Origin: Bacteroidota bacterium
Lineage (GTDB): Bacteria; Bacteroidota; Bacteroidia; Bacteroidales; Bacteroidaceae
Length of the DNA stretch: 32,880 bases
Assembly: GCA_023425865.1 (NCBI GenBank)
Contig: JAFABV010000011.1
Coordinates: 1 to 32,880, forward strand
Direction: 5' to 3'
Position 1 is the first letter of the stretch; every line of letters begins with the position of its first letter. Position numbers and translations under genes: made by a program. The notes beneath the pieces were generated by a model. It had not been told where the DNA came from, searched no databases, and worked only from the letters and a program-made list of their open reading frames with translations. Positions 8,777 through 16,489 of this stretch are shown one piece after another.

Positions 8777-9952
8777 ATGAATAGAATCCTTAAGATAGTT
8801 GCCGCGTGCCTCTTGTCGCTGGTGGCCGTCAACGTGTCGGCAGATGACAAGAAGAACATGTTCAACCCGGTGAATGCCTCGGTGACCTCGCAGACCATCG
8901 CCCCTGACGCCCGGGCGGCAGGTATGGGTGACGTAGGCGTGGCGACCGACCCGGACGTGGTGTCGCAGTATTGGAACCCTGCCAAGTATCCGTTTACGAT
9001 CAGTCGTGCGGGGTTGGCGCTGAACTATACGCCCTGGCTGCGGCAGCTGGTGAACGACATGGACCTGGCTTATCTGGCCGGTTATTACCGCATAGGCGAC
9101 TATAGTGCCATCTCAGGTTCGCTGCGCTACTTCTCTTTGGGTGAGGTATCGACCTCAAGCGACATTAGCGCGAGCAACGATATGACCATCAATCCCTATG
9201 AGATGTCGCTCGACGTGGCCTACTCGCTGATGCTGAGCGAGAAGTTCTCAATAGCGGCGGGCGTGCGCTGGATATACTCCGACCTGACCTACGACTACAC
9301 CGAAGACACGTCGCCGGGGTCGGCCTTTGCCGCGGACCTGTCGGCCTACTACCAGGATTATATCACGCTGGGCGACCGAGAGTGCCAGTTGGGCCTGGGT
9401 CTGAATATCTCAAACATCGGTAGCAAGATTACGTTCGGCGGCGACGACAACAGTGAGTTCATCCCCACCAACATGCGGCTGGGTGCGTCGCTCATGGTGC
9501 CTGTAGACGAGTACAACCGCTTTACCATTGCCGCCGACGCCAACAAACTGCTTGTGCCCACCTATCCCAAGCAAAACGACGGGGAGTCGACAGAGGACTA
9601 TCAGCAGCGTGTGCAGAAAGATTATTACGACGTGTCGAGCATCGGCGGCATCTTCAAGAGCTTCGGCGACGCGCCCAATGGCTTTAAGGAAGAGTTGCAG
9701 GAGATACAGTGGAGCGTGGGCGCGGAGTATGTGTACCATGACCAGTTCTCGCTGCGGGCGGGTTATCACCATGAGAGTGAGAACAAGGGCAACCGCAAAT
9801 ACTTTACCGTGGGAGCGGGCTTCAAGATGAGTGTATTCTCATTGGACGCCGGTTACGTGATTGCCACGGCCAAGAGCAACCCGCTCGACCAGACGCTCCG
9901 CTTCACGCTGAGCTTCGACATGGATGGACTCAAAGACTTGTTTAAGCGATAG
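8777..9952 (+). CDS. porV: Type IX secretion system outer-membrane protein PorV (LptO)
   Basis: The 391-residue protein starts with a signal peptide (cleavage near residue 22, VNVSADD). The conserved N-terminal block PDARAAGMGDVGVAT and YWNPAKYPF is typical of the PorV/PorQ family, which has the FadL-like outer-membrane barrel fold. Alternating amphipathic beta-strands continue to a C-terminus ending in FTLSFDMDG. In the T9SS, PorV collects cargo from the translocon and presents it to the PorU sortase. Its place 44 bp after porU matches the common Bacteroidota order and supports PorV over the paralog PorQ. No separate promoter box was found in the short gap, so it is probably cotranscribed with porU. 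Confidence 0.94.
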   Translation: MNRILKIVAACLLSLVAVNVSADDKKNMFNPVNASVTSQTIAPDARAAGMGDVGVATDPDVVSQYWNPAKYPFTISRAGLALNYTPWLRQLVNDMDLAYLAGYYRIGDYSAISGSLRYFSLGEVSTSSDISASNDMTINPYEMSLDVAYSLMLSEKFSIAAGVRWIYSDLTYDYTEDTSPGSAFAADLSAYYQDYITLGDRECQLGLGLNISNIGSKITFGGDDNSEFIPTNMRLGASLMVPVDEYNRFTIAADANKLLVPTYPKQNDGESTEDYQQRVQKDYYDVSSIGGIFKSFGDAPNGFKEELQEIQWSVGAEYVYHDQFSLRAGYHHESENKGNRKYFTVGAGFKMSVFSLDAGYVIATAKSNPLDQTLRFTLSFDMDGLKDLFKR

Positions 9953-9999
9953 GCAAGGACCATCGGGGGAAACAATACGAATAGATAATATACGCGTAG

Positions 10000-10479
10000 A
10001 TGATGAATATAAGAGTAGGAATGGGCTATGATGTGCACAGGTTGGTGGAAGGACGAGCCCTGTGGTTGGGTGGCGTGAAGATAGACCACACGGTGGGACT
10101 GCTGGGACACAGTGATGCCGACGTGCTGATTCATGCCATCTGCGATGCCTTGCTGGGCGCTGCCAACATGCGCGACATAGGTTATCACTTTCCCGATACG
10201 AGCGATGACACCCTGGATATGGACAGCAAGGTGATTCTGCGCAAGACCATCGAACTCATTGCGACTAAGGGTTATCAGGTGGGGAACATCGATGCCACGG
10301 TTTGTGCCGAGCGTCCGAAGATTAATCCGCATATCCCTGCCATGCGCGCCTGCATGGCCGAGGTGATAGGTTGTGATGAAGACCTTATCAGCATCAAGGC
10401 CACCACTTCCGAGAAGATGGGCTTTGTGGGGCGAGAGGAAGGCATGGCGGCATACGCCGTATGCCTCATTACGCGATAG
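10000..10479 (+). CDS. ispF: 2-C-methyl-D-erythritol 2,4-cyclodiphosphate synthase
   Basis: The 159-residue protein has the full IspF length and motifs. The zinc ligands are D11 and H13 (GYDVHRL) and H45 (VLIHAICDAL). GHSDADV, GYHFPDTSD and the C-terminal ATTSEKMGFVGREEG complete the signature. The enzyme converts CDP-methylerythritol 2-phosphate to the cyclodiphosphate in the MEP isoprenoid pathway, as a cytoplasmic trimer. It follows porV by 47 bp and is probably cotranscribed, although the gap holds no clear promoter or terminator. IspD, two reactions earlier in the pathway, is about 2.7 kb downstream in another transcription unit. Two ATGs in a row (10000 and 10003) leave a one-residue doubt about the start. 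Confidence 0.97.
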   Translation: MMNIRVGMGYDVHRLVEGRALWLGGVKIDHTVGLLGHSDADVLIHAICDALLGAANMRDIGYHFPDTSDDTLDMDSKVILRKTIELIATKGYQVGNIDATVCAERPKINPHIPAMRACMAEVIGCDEDLISIKATTSEKMGFVGREEGMAAYAVCLITR

Positions 10480-10500
10480 CGGCTTGGCCGTTAACAATAT

Positions 10501-10545
10501 GTTGCGTGAGTTCGGGATAAGATGAGTGTGCATACAGTCGCCCTC
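10501..10545 (-). repeat. Partial tail copy of the dispersed repeat element
   Basis: Read on the minus strand, this stretch contains CTCATCTTATCCCGAACTC, identical to 11206-11224 in the full copy, and nearby bases such as ACTGTATGCA also match. It is inverted relative to the copy at 10872-11230, so the two tails bracket about 730 bp of non-coding DNA. Confidence 0.65.
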
Positions 10546-10871
10546 GGGTGAGTATGCAGGCTGTGGTAGGGGGTGCCAACGCCACGGCCAAACAGCGCAA
10601 CGGTGGGTATGAAATGTGTGGCATTAGCCAGCGATCTGGGTATCGCGGCTCGCACATGCAAACGCATATTGGGCAAGTTTACCACTTCGTACCAGTTTTT
10701 TTTTACCAGTAAAGTATGGTATCTCTGTCGTAAACCGCCCATTTAGCAGGCATAAACCATGGGTTTAGTCATGATAAATGGGGCAGCTATGCGCCCCAAA
10801 GCTGCCGTTTCAACTGCCCTTCGCACCTATGGCAAGGGCGGGCGGGCTAAATGAGAAGCCCCATGTCACGG
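10546..10871. other. Non-coding stretch with small palindromes
   Basis: No gene is recognised here. Small inverted repeats are visible: AAACCATGGGTTT at about 10756-10768, GGCAGCT/AGCTGCC at about 10783-10806, and a T-rich run at 10688-10695. GTTTACCACT at 10677-10686 also occurs in the inverted repeat copy near the right end of the window, so part of this stretch may be eroded repeat. Confidence 0.5.
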
Positions 10872-10963
10872 GATGATTCTATATAGAATGATATGATGGT
10901 TTTATATAGAACCATCGGATGGTTTCATATAGAACCATCGACTGGTTTTATATAGAATTATCG
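10872..10963. repeat. Palindromic tandem array 1 (four 23-bp units)
   Basis: Units are 10872-10894, 10895-10917, 10918-10940 and 10941-10963. Each unit has arms GATGGTT and AACCATC around a TATATAG-type centre. Because the unit ends AACCATC-G and the next begins GATGGTT, neighbouring units also form a palindrome across their junction. The array forms one end of the longer dispersed element. Confidence 0.9.
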
Positions 10964-11230
10964 GGCTATTCCGTGCGAACGGTTGGGCGCAGGCATGGGG
11001 ATGGATCGACGTGCGGGGTGGTCACTGCGGCCAAGAAGGTGGCTTGGGCATGAGGGCCCGGAGGGTATGCGTATACGGATACATGGGGCTGACGCCGCGG
11101 GGGGCAAGCTGCACCGGCTGTGCAACGACACAGGAGAGGTGATAACTTTCTGTTTTACAGGGGATGAGCGTTGATGGCAAAGACCGTCGGGAACTGCTTG
11201 CATGCTCATCTTATCCCGAACTCGTGTATA
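10872..11230 (+). repeat. Dispersed repeat element, copy A
   Basis: About 360 bp, aligned by eye with 32433-32760 on the opposite strand. Shared blocks include GTGCGAACGGTTGGGCG, CGGGGTGGTCACTGCGGC, AAGAAGGTGGCTTGGGCA, ATAACTTTCTGTTTTACAG, GTCGGGAACT and CTTATCCCG, all in the same order. The copies have diverged with several small indels. Each starts with the 23-bp palindrome array and ends with the CTTATCCCG tail. No transposase and no target-site duplication were seen. The element lies between the convergent ispF and HxlR genes. Confidence 0.85.
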
Positions 11231-11245
11231 TGTTGTAACAGCGCA

Positions 11246-11291
11246 AAGAGCGCCGGGTACCATTCTGAGAGAGAAGATACCCGGCGCTCTT
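11246..11291 (-). terminator. Rho-independent-type hairpin after the HxlR gene
   Basis: A perfect 14-bp inverted repeat, AAGAGCGCCGGGTA and TACCCGGCGCTCTT, with an 18-nt loop. It lies 70 bp after the stop of the HxlR gene. The T-run is short, so termination strength is uncertain. The hairpin could also stop transcripts from ispF. Confidence 0.65.
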
Positions 11292-11360
11292 CGTGTGCGG
11301 TGATGTCGTTATGGAAGATGGTGGGGGGCGTGGTTATGCCGCGTGGGAGCCTTTAGGGCG

Positions 11361-11714
11361 TCAGATAATCTGGCGGGCAACAATATCTTCAAAGTGTTGC
11401 TTTGCCCAGTCTACGAGCGTGCCGATGATGGGCATGAGCGATTTTCCGGTGTCGGTGAGCGAGTATTCCACACGCGGGGGCACCTCGGGGTACACTTGGC
11501 GGTGGATGAGATGACTCTGTTCGAGACCCTTGAGCGTAGAGGAAAGCATCTTCTGCGAGCAGTCGCTCATCTGACGGTGTAGTTCGTTGAACCGCAGATA
11601 GCCCTTCTCGCTGGAGTGAAGGGAGAAGAGTACAAGCAATGACCATTTGTCGCCAAAGCGGCTCACGACTTGTCGGATGGGGCAGGTCAGATAGGTGGGA
11701 TTAAGTTCTTCCAT
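11361..11714 (-). CDS. HxlR-family winged-helix transcriptional regulator
   Basis: The 117-residue protein matches the HxlR family: the conserved N-terminal cysteine in CPIRQVVSRFGDKWSLLVL, a winged-helix domain with RFNELHRQM and SQKMLSSTLKGLE, and the wing motif VYPEVPPRVEYSLTDTG. Family members are small dimeric DNA-binding proteins that often respond to redox or electrophile stress through the cysteine. The ATG at 11714 is chosen over an upstream TTG because a TACTTTTG promoter box at 11730-11737 lies inside that longer frame, which makes a leader of only about 10-15 nt. The gene is divergent from the MgtC gene and may control itself or that neighbour, but no operator was recognised. Confidence 0.9.
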   Translation of the reverse strand: MEELNPTYLTCPIRQVVSRFGDKWSLLVLFSLHSSEKGYLRFNELHRQMSDCSQKMLSSTLKGLEQSHLIHRQVYPEVPPRVEYSLTDTGKSLMPIIGTLVDWAKQHFEDIVARQII

Positions 11715-11729
11715 AGCGTTTATTTTCAG

Positions 11730-11737
11730 CAAAAGTA
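11730..11737 (-). promoter_or_regulatory. -7 promoter box for the HxlR gene
   Basis: TACTTTTG matches TAnnTTTG on the minus strand, with TTTC 19 bp further upstream as a three-of-four -33 match. It decides the start of the HxlR gene, since transcription would begin downstream of the alternative TTG codon. Confidence 0.6.
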
Positions 11738-11860
11738 GCAAAAAGTTAGCGTGGAAGAAAGTGTGGAGGGTTAAATAGGGTTAATGCGATAGGTTCTTGG
11801 TTTTAGGGAAAGATTTGTGATATTCTCCCGAACAATGGGGCTTTTCTTGGATTTTTTCCC

Positions 11861-11868
11861 TAAATTTG
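11861..11868 (+). promoter_or_regulatory. -7 promoter box for the MgtC-DJ-1-ispD unit
   Basis: TAAATTTG matches TAnnTTTG and lies 28 bp before the chosen ATG at 11897. No clear -33 element was found at the normal distance. Confidence 0.5.
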
Positions 11869-11896
11869 TCCTGCAAAAGATTTATTGAAGTGGCAT

Positions 11897-12553
11897 ATGA
11901 CAACGCATCTTCTCCTCGATGTTAGCTTGCGCCTTGTGGTGGCGTTGCTATTGGGCGGCCTCGTCGGCCTGGAGCGCGAATATCGTTCCAAGGATGCCGG
12001 TTTCCGCACGCATTTCCTTGTGGCTGTTGGGGCGGCCATGTTTACCATCATCTCCATCTATGGCTTTGTCGATGGCGTGAAAGACACGTCGCGCGTGGCA
12101 GCCCAGGTGGTGTCGGGTATTGGCTTTCTTGGCGCCGGACTCATCGTGTTTCAGAAGAACGTGGTGCGCGGACTTACTACCGCGGCGGGGCTATGGGTGA
12201 CGGCCGCCATCGGTATGGCGTGCGGCACAGGCATGTATGCCGTGGCCGCGGTGGTGACGGTGCTTATCCTGATAGGCCTCGAAGTGCTCAACGGACTTAT
12301 CCCGCAGTTGGGCACCTCCAACGTGCAGCTGTCGTTTTCCTCACCTTCACATGAGAATGCCATAGCGTTTGTAGACCGCATCAAACGTGAGAACGTGCAT
12401 ATATACAATTATGAGATGAAAAGCAAACGCACGTCGAGGGGCGAAATCTATGAGGTGGAGATGGAACTGAGGATGCCCAAAGGACAGTCCGTGGGGCGTC
12501 TCCTTGACGGCCTTATCGACTTTGACAATGTGACGCTGTCGAGTGTAGACTGA
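11897..12553 (+). CDS. MgtC/SapB-family inner-membrane protein
   Basis: The 218-residue protein has the MgtC/SapB N-terminal membrane domain: GGLVGLEREY at about 19-28, then GFRTHFLVAVGAAMF, SGIGFLGAGLI and GLTTAAGLWVTAAIGMACG, giving about four to five membrane helices in the first 135 residues. A soluble C-terminal domain of about 80 residues follows, like the ACT-like domain of MgtC relatives. The family is linked to magnesium limitation, acid survival and control of the F-ATPase, but many members have unknown roles. The ATG at 11897 is preferred to a TTG at 11885 because it is the better start codon and keeps the conserved N-terminus. The DJ-1 gene follows after 39 bp and is probably cotranscribed. 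Confidence 0.88.
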   Translation: MTTHLLLDVSLRLVVALLLGGLVGLEREYRSKDAGFRTHFLVAVGAAMFTIISIYGFVDGVKDTSRVAAQVVSGIGFLGAGLIVFQKNVVRGLTTAAGLWVTAAIGMACGTGMYAVAAVVTVLILIGLEVLNGLIPQLGTSNVQLSFSSPSHENAIAFVDRIKRENVHIYNYEMKSKRTSRGEIYEVEMELRMPKGQSVGRLLDGLIDFDNVTLSSVD

Positions 12554-12592
12554 TATGCCGGCGTCACCAAACGATAAAACAAAGATATAATC

Positions 12593-13162
12593 ATGGCAAA
12601 AGTTTATGAATTTCTGGCCAACGGGTTCGAGGAAATCGAGGCGCTGGCTCCCGTAGACATTCTGCGCCGTGGTGGAGTGGACATCCACACGGTAAGCATC
12701 ACAGGCTCCGCAAACGTTGAATCATCGCATGGCGTGACCGTTGTGGCCGACCAGGTGTTTACCACCCCGGCCGACTATGCCGACGCTGACATGCTGTTGC
12801 TGCCCGGTGGAATGCCCGGCGCCACCAACCTCAACGCCTTCGAGCCGCTGCGTCAGTTGCTGACTGAGCACCACGCACAGGGTAAACGTATTGGCGCGAT
12901 ATGTGCCGCCCCGATGGTGCTCGGCTCGCTCGGACTGCTTGAAGGACGTCGTGCCACATGCTCTCCCGGCTTCGAGAAATACCTCACGGGAGCTACCTAT
13001 ACGGCAACACTTTTCGAGGAAGACGGCACCATCATTACAGGTGAGGGCCCTGCCGCCACCTTGCCCTACGCCTATCAGATACTGAGTTACTTTGTTGGTG
13101 GGGAGGCTGTGGCCGACTTACAGGTGAAGATGCAGTATGCTCACCTCATGGAAAACAAGTAA
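12593..13162 (+). CDS. DJ-1/PfpI family protein (YajL/ThiJ-like)
   Basis: The 189-residue protein has the DJ-1 fold signatures: FLANGFEEIEA with the conserved acid E16, DMLLLPGGMPGATNL, the nucleophile elbow AICAAP with C104, and a late GEGPAAT motif. Length and order match the DJ-1/YajL branch, not the PfpI protease branch. Family members act on thiol or carbonyl stress; deglycase, chaperone and glyoxalase activities have been reported and are debated. It is cytoplasmic, with no signal peptide. It lies 39 bp after the MgtC gene and 16 bp before ispD, so the three probably form one operon. Confidence 0.93.
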   Translation: MAKVYEFLANGFEEIEALAPVDILRRGGVDIHTVSITGSANVESSHGVTVVADQVFTTPADYADADMLLLPGGMPGATNLNAFEPLRQLLTEHHAQGKRIGAICAAPMVLGSLGLLEGRRATCSPGFEKYLTGATYTATLFEEDGTIITGEGPAATLPYAYQILSYFVGGEAVADLQVKMQYAHLMENK

Positions 13163-13178
13163 GCATAAGCGATAAGAC

Positions 13179-13850
13179 ATGGATTATGTGATTATTGTCG
13201 CGGGAGGCAAGGGAACGCGCATGGGCACCGAGCTGCCCAAGCAGTTCCTCCCTCTGGGCGGCAAACCTGTGCTCATGCATACGCTTGAGCGTTTTTACAG
13301 TTTCGATCCTACCTTGAACATCATCGTCGTGCTGCCCAAAGAGCAGCACGACTACTGGCGTGGTCTCTGCGAGGAGCACCGTTGCACCATTCCTCATCAG
13401 ATTGCTGAAGGAGGAGAGACGCGCTTCGACTCTTCTAAAAACGGGTTGGCCCTCATCCCCGCCGAGGAACAAGGCGTGGTGGCCATACACGATGGGGTAA
13501 GGCCTTTCGTTTCCCACGAGGTGATAGAGAGGTGCTTTGAGGCTGCCCGCGAAGACTTTGCCGCCATTCCCGTGATGCCTGTCACCGACACGCTGCGGCA
13601 TGTAGGTGCCACGGGGTATGCCATCAATGTGCCACGCGACAGCTATAGGGTGGTGCAGACCCCACAGGTGTTCGACCTCGCACTCACCCGTCAGGCGTTC
13701 AGTCAACCCTATCGCGAAACCTTTACCGACGACGCTTCTGTCATCGAGAGCTTGGGGTGCCAGGTGACAATGGTAGAAGGCAACCGCGAGAATATAAAGC
13801 TTACCACCCCCTTCGACCTCGCCGTGGCCGAGGCATTGCTGCAACTTTGA
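13179..13850 (+). CDS. ispD: 2-C-methyl-D-erythritol 4-phosphate cytidylyltransferase
   Basis: The 223-residue protein has the cytidylyltransferase N-terminus VIIVAGGKGTRMG followed by LPKQFLPLGGKPVLMHT. Other IspD marks are GGETRFDS, VAIHDGVRPFV, PVTDTLR, PRDSYRVVQTPQVFD and TDDASVIE near the C-terminus. It makes CDP-methylerythritol from methylerythritol phosphate and CTP in the MEP pathway. The gene starts 16 bp after the DJ-1 gene. RecG follows after 95 bp. Function is confident because all IspD-specific motifs are present and the length is normal. Confidence 0.96.
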   Translation: MDYVIIVAGGKGTRMGTELPKQFLPLGGKPVLMHTLERFYSFDPTLNIIVVLPKEQHDYWRGLCEEHRCTIPHQIAEGGETRFDSSKNGLALIPAEEQGVVAIHDGVRPFVSHEVIERCFEAAREDFAAIPVMPVTDTLRHVGATGYAINVPRDSYRVVQTPQVFDLALTRQAFSQPYRETFTDDASVIESLGCQVTMVEGNRENIKLTTPFDLAVAEALLQL

Positions 13851-13945
13851 ATTATCAGTCGTGCTCTATCGCGACGACATTGTGTTTGGCAGAGACCACA
13901 CACAAGTAATCTTGAATTTTGTTTTATTGCATTTTGAATGGCTAA

Positions 13946-16048
13946 ATGAGTAGTATTCTGGACCAAGACATCATGTATCTGCCGGGCGTTGGACCTCGAA
14001 AGAAGGATATTCTACGCACGCAGCTGGAGATTTCCACATGGAGAGATCTGCTGGAATACTACCCATATAAATATGTAGACCGCACGAAGATTTACCGCAT
14101 TGACCAGCTTTCGGGCGATATGCCCTACGTGCAAATCAAGGGAAGGATACTGAGTTTTGAGGAGTTTGCCATGAGCGCGCGCAAGAAGCGCATCGTGGCC
14201 CACTTCACAGACGGGCACGGGGTAGTGGACTTGGTGTGGTTTAACGGGGCAAAGGTTATCTATGCCAATTATAAGGTAGGCACCGAATATATTGTCTTTG
14301 GCAAGCCGGGAGTGTACCAAGGACGGTATCAGTTTGCCCATCCCGACATTGAGAAGCTCGATGAGCTGCAGCTCAGCGCGATGGGCATGCAGCCTCATTA
14401 CAATACCACTGAGCGCATGAAGCAGTCGGGCATGACCTCGCGGGCTATGGAAAAACTGACCAAGACCTTGGTGACAAAGCTCCCCCAAGGCTCCATCCCC
14501 GAGACGCTACTGCCCGCACAGGTCAGTCGTTTGCACCTGATTACACGCGAGGAAGCCTATCGCAAGATACACTATCCGCAGAGTCTTGACGATGTTCAGC
14601 GTGCGCAGGTACGCCTGAAATTCGAGGAACTGTTTTATGTGCAGCTCAATATCCTACGTTATGCCACCGAACACCGGCAGAAATACAAGGGTTATGTGTT
14701 CGGGCAAATAGGCGAAATCTTCAACACCTTCTATCACAAATACCTGCCTTTCGACCTCACCGGCGCGCAGAAACGGGTGATGCACGAAATACGCCAGGAC
14801 ATGCGCACGGGCAGGCAGATGAACCGATTGCTCCAGGGCGATGTCGGTTCGGGCAAGACCTTGGTGGCGCTGATGACGATGCTCATTGCCATCGACAATG
14901 GTTTTCAGGCCTGTATCATGGCTCCTACCGAGATATTGGCCGAGCAACACCTTGCCACCATACGCCACTTTTTGTGCGATATGAATGTCCGCGTGGAGCT
15001 GCTCACCGGCGTGGTGAAAGGCAAAAGACGCGCCGCAATACTCGAAGCCTTGGCCGATGGCTCGGTCGATATCCTCGTGGGCACACATGCCGTAATAGAA
15101 GACACCGTGCAGTTCAAGCGCCTTGGCGTGGCCGTGGTCGATGAGCAGCACCGTTTCGGCGTGGCGCAGCGAGCCAAGTTGTGGGCCAAAAGCGAGAATC
15201 CGCCACACATCTTGGTGATGACGGCGACACCCATTCCGCGCACCTTGGCCATGACCATCTACGGCGACCTCGACGTGAGTGTCATAGACGAACTGCCTCC
15301 CGGCCGCAAGCCCATCCAGACCTTGCATAAGTACGACAACCAAATGACGAGCCTCTACCATGGCATACGCCAGCAGATCAACGAGGGTCGGCAGGTGTAT
15401 ATCGTCTTCCCATTGATCGAAGAAAGCGAGAAGACCGACCTGCAGAACCTCGAAGACGGTTACAAGAGCCTGTGCGAGATATTCCCGGAGTTCAGGCTAA
15501 GCAAGATACATGGCCGTATGAAGTCGAAGGAAAAGGAGGCCGAGATGCAGCGGTTTGTGCGTGGCGAGACACAGATACTGGTGGCCACAACAGTGATCGA
15601 GGTGGGTGTCAACGTGCCCAATGCCTCGGTCATGGTAATTCTTGAGGCGCAGCGTTTCGGACTGTCGCAGCTCCATCAGTTGCGTGGACGTGTGGGGCGT
15701 GGGGCCAAGCAAAGCTACTGCATTCTTGTCACGGGCTACGAGCTGACGGCTGTCACCCGCAAACGCATTGACATCATGTGCGACACCAACGACGGTTTCC
15801 GCATTGCTGAGGCCGACCTCAAGCTGCGTGGACCAGGCGATTTGGAGGGAACCCAGCAGAGCGGCATGGCTTTCGACCTGAAGATAGCCGACATTGCCCG
15901 CGACGGGCAGATCGTGCAGATGGCGCGTGACGAGGCCCAAAAAATCATAGACGATGACCCCCAGTGTGAGAAAACAGCGTACGACCTGCTCTGGACTCAC
16001 CTCAAAGAACTCAGAAAAACCAATATCAACTGGTCGGCCATCAGTTGA
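13946..16048 (+). CDS. recG: ATP-dependent DNA helicase RecG
   Basis: The 700-residue protein has the RecG plan. The N-terminal wedge/OB region (about 1-250) contains LPGVGPRKKDIL and YYPYKYVDRT. Helicase motif I is GDVGSGKT at 298-305, motif II is DEQH at 399-402 with HRFGVAQR after it, motif III is MTATPIPRTLA, and the C-terminal helicase lobe has VATTVIEVGVNVPNA and QLRGRVGRG. RecG remodels stalled replication forks and branched DNA in the cytoplasm. Length is typical (about 690-700). The start ATG at 13946 gives the usual N-terminus. It may have its own promoter in the 95-bp gap after ispD, though no perfect TAnnTTTG box was found there. A terminator hairpin follows. Confidence 0.97.
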   Translation: MSSILDQDIMYLPGVGPRKKDILRTQLEISTWRDLLEYYPYKYVDRTKIYRIDQLSGDMPYVQIKGRILSFEEFAMSARKKRIVAHFTDGHGVVDLVWFNGAKVIYANYKVGTEYIVFGKPGVYQGRYQFAHPDIEKLDELQLSAMGMQPHYNTTERMKQSGMTSRAMEKLTKTLVTKLPQGSIPETLLPAQVSRLHLITREEAYRKIHYPQSLDDVQRAQVRLKFEELFYVQLNILRYATEHRQKYKGYVFGQIGEIFNTFYHKYLPFDLTGAQKRVMHEIRQDMRTGRQMNRLLQGDVGSGKTLVALMTMLIAIDNGFQACIMAPTEILAEQHLATIRHFLCDMNVRVELLTGVVKGKRRAAILEALADGSVDILVGTHAVIEDTVQFKRLGVAVVDEQHRFGVAQRAKLWAKSENPPHILVMTATPIPRTLAMTIYGDLDVSVIDELPPGRKPIQTLHKYDNQMTSLYHGIRQQINEGRQVYIVFPLIEESEKTDLQNLEDGYKSLCEIFPEFRLSKIHGRMKSKEKEAEMQRFVRGETQILVATTVIEVGVNVPNASVMVILEAQRFGLSQLHQLRGRVGRGAKQSYCILVTGYELTAVTRKRIDIMCDTNDGFRIAEADLKLRGPGDLEGTQQSGMAFDLKIADIARDGQIVQMARDEAQKIIDDDPQCEKTAYDLLWTHLKELRKTNINWSAIS

Positions 16049-16064
16049 ATAGCTCATACAGACC

Positions 16065-16103
16065 AAGGAGAAAAGCGCCCCTCGGCCCGGCTCTTTTCTC
16101 CTT
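16065..16103 (+). terminator. Rho-independent-type terminator after recG
   Basis: The 11-bp arms AAGGAGAAAAG (16065-16075) and CTTTTCTCCTT (16093-16103) pair perfectly around an internal GC-rich loop, 17 bp past the recG stop, followed by ATTATATTAT. Confidence 0.75.
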
Positions 16104-16374
16104 ATTATATTATCCGGCCTAATTGTCGGCGTGCGCAATACCCCTGTTTTCATGATGCCCCCCATGTGTTTCGGTGTTGTTTTCGGGTGCTTTCCACAGA
16201 AGTCACGAGGCCCAAAAACAGGTTCCTGAGCCCCTTTGTGGCAGGTTGTCTTGGACAAAATACAATGCTGAAAAAAGATTTTCCCATTTGTTAATAGGCG
16301 TTGGGAAAATGATATTTTGTGTTAAAAAGGCGCTAAAAAGTATCGAAGCATTAGGAAACACTCCCTGTATTTAT
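16104..16374. other. Non-coding stretch before the M23 promoter
   Basis: No gene is supported. The only structure seen is a 9-bp inverted repeat ATTTTCCCA (16278-16286) and TGGGAAAAT (16302-16310), about 65 bp upstream of the -7 box, which might be a regulator site. Confidence 0.4.
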
Positions 16375-16382
16375 TATCTTTG
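16351..16382 (+). promoter_or_regulatory. Promoter for the M23 peptidase gene
   Basis: TATCTTTG at 16375-16382 matches the Bacteroidota -7 element, with TTAG at 16351-16354 and a 20-bp spacer as the -33 element. The leader to the ATG at 16490 is about 100 nt and contains a small GGAAAT/ATTTCC hairpin at about 16437-16455. Confidence 0.65.
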
Positions 16383-16489
16383 CGAAATCTACTGAGTTTT
16401 TGACGAATTGTTGTTACTTTCGACATTTCTGATTTAGGAAATGCTTTCTATTTCCGCAGGAGATCTAAACCTAAGAAAAAGGTATATCT

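Noticed and set aside
10872..10963. Tandem array considered as a CRISPR
   Set aside because: Units follow each other without unique spacers, and no cas genes are present.
16174..16395. 73-codon open frame upstream of the M23 gene
   Set aside because: It runs across the M23 promoter box, has no recognisable domain and no start signal.
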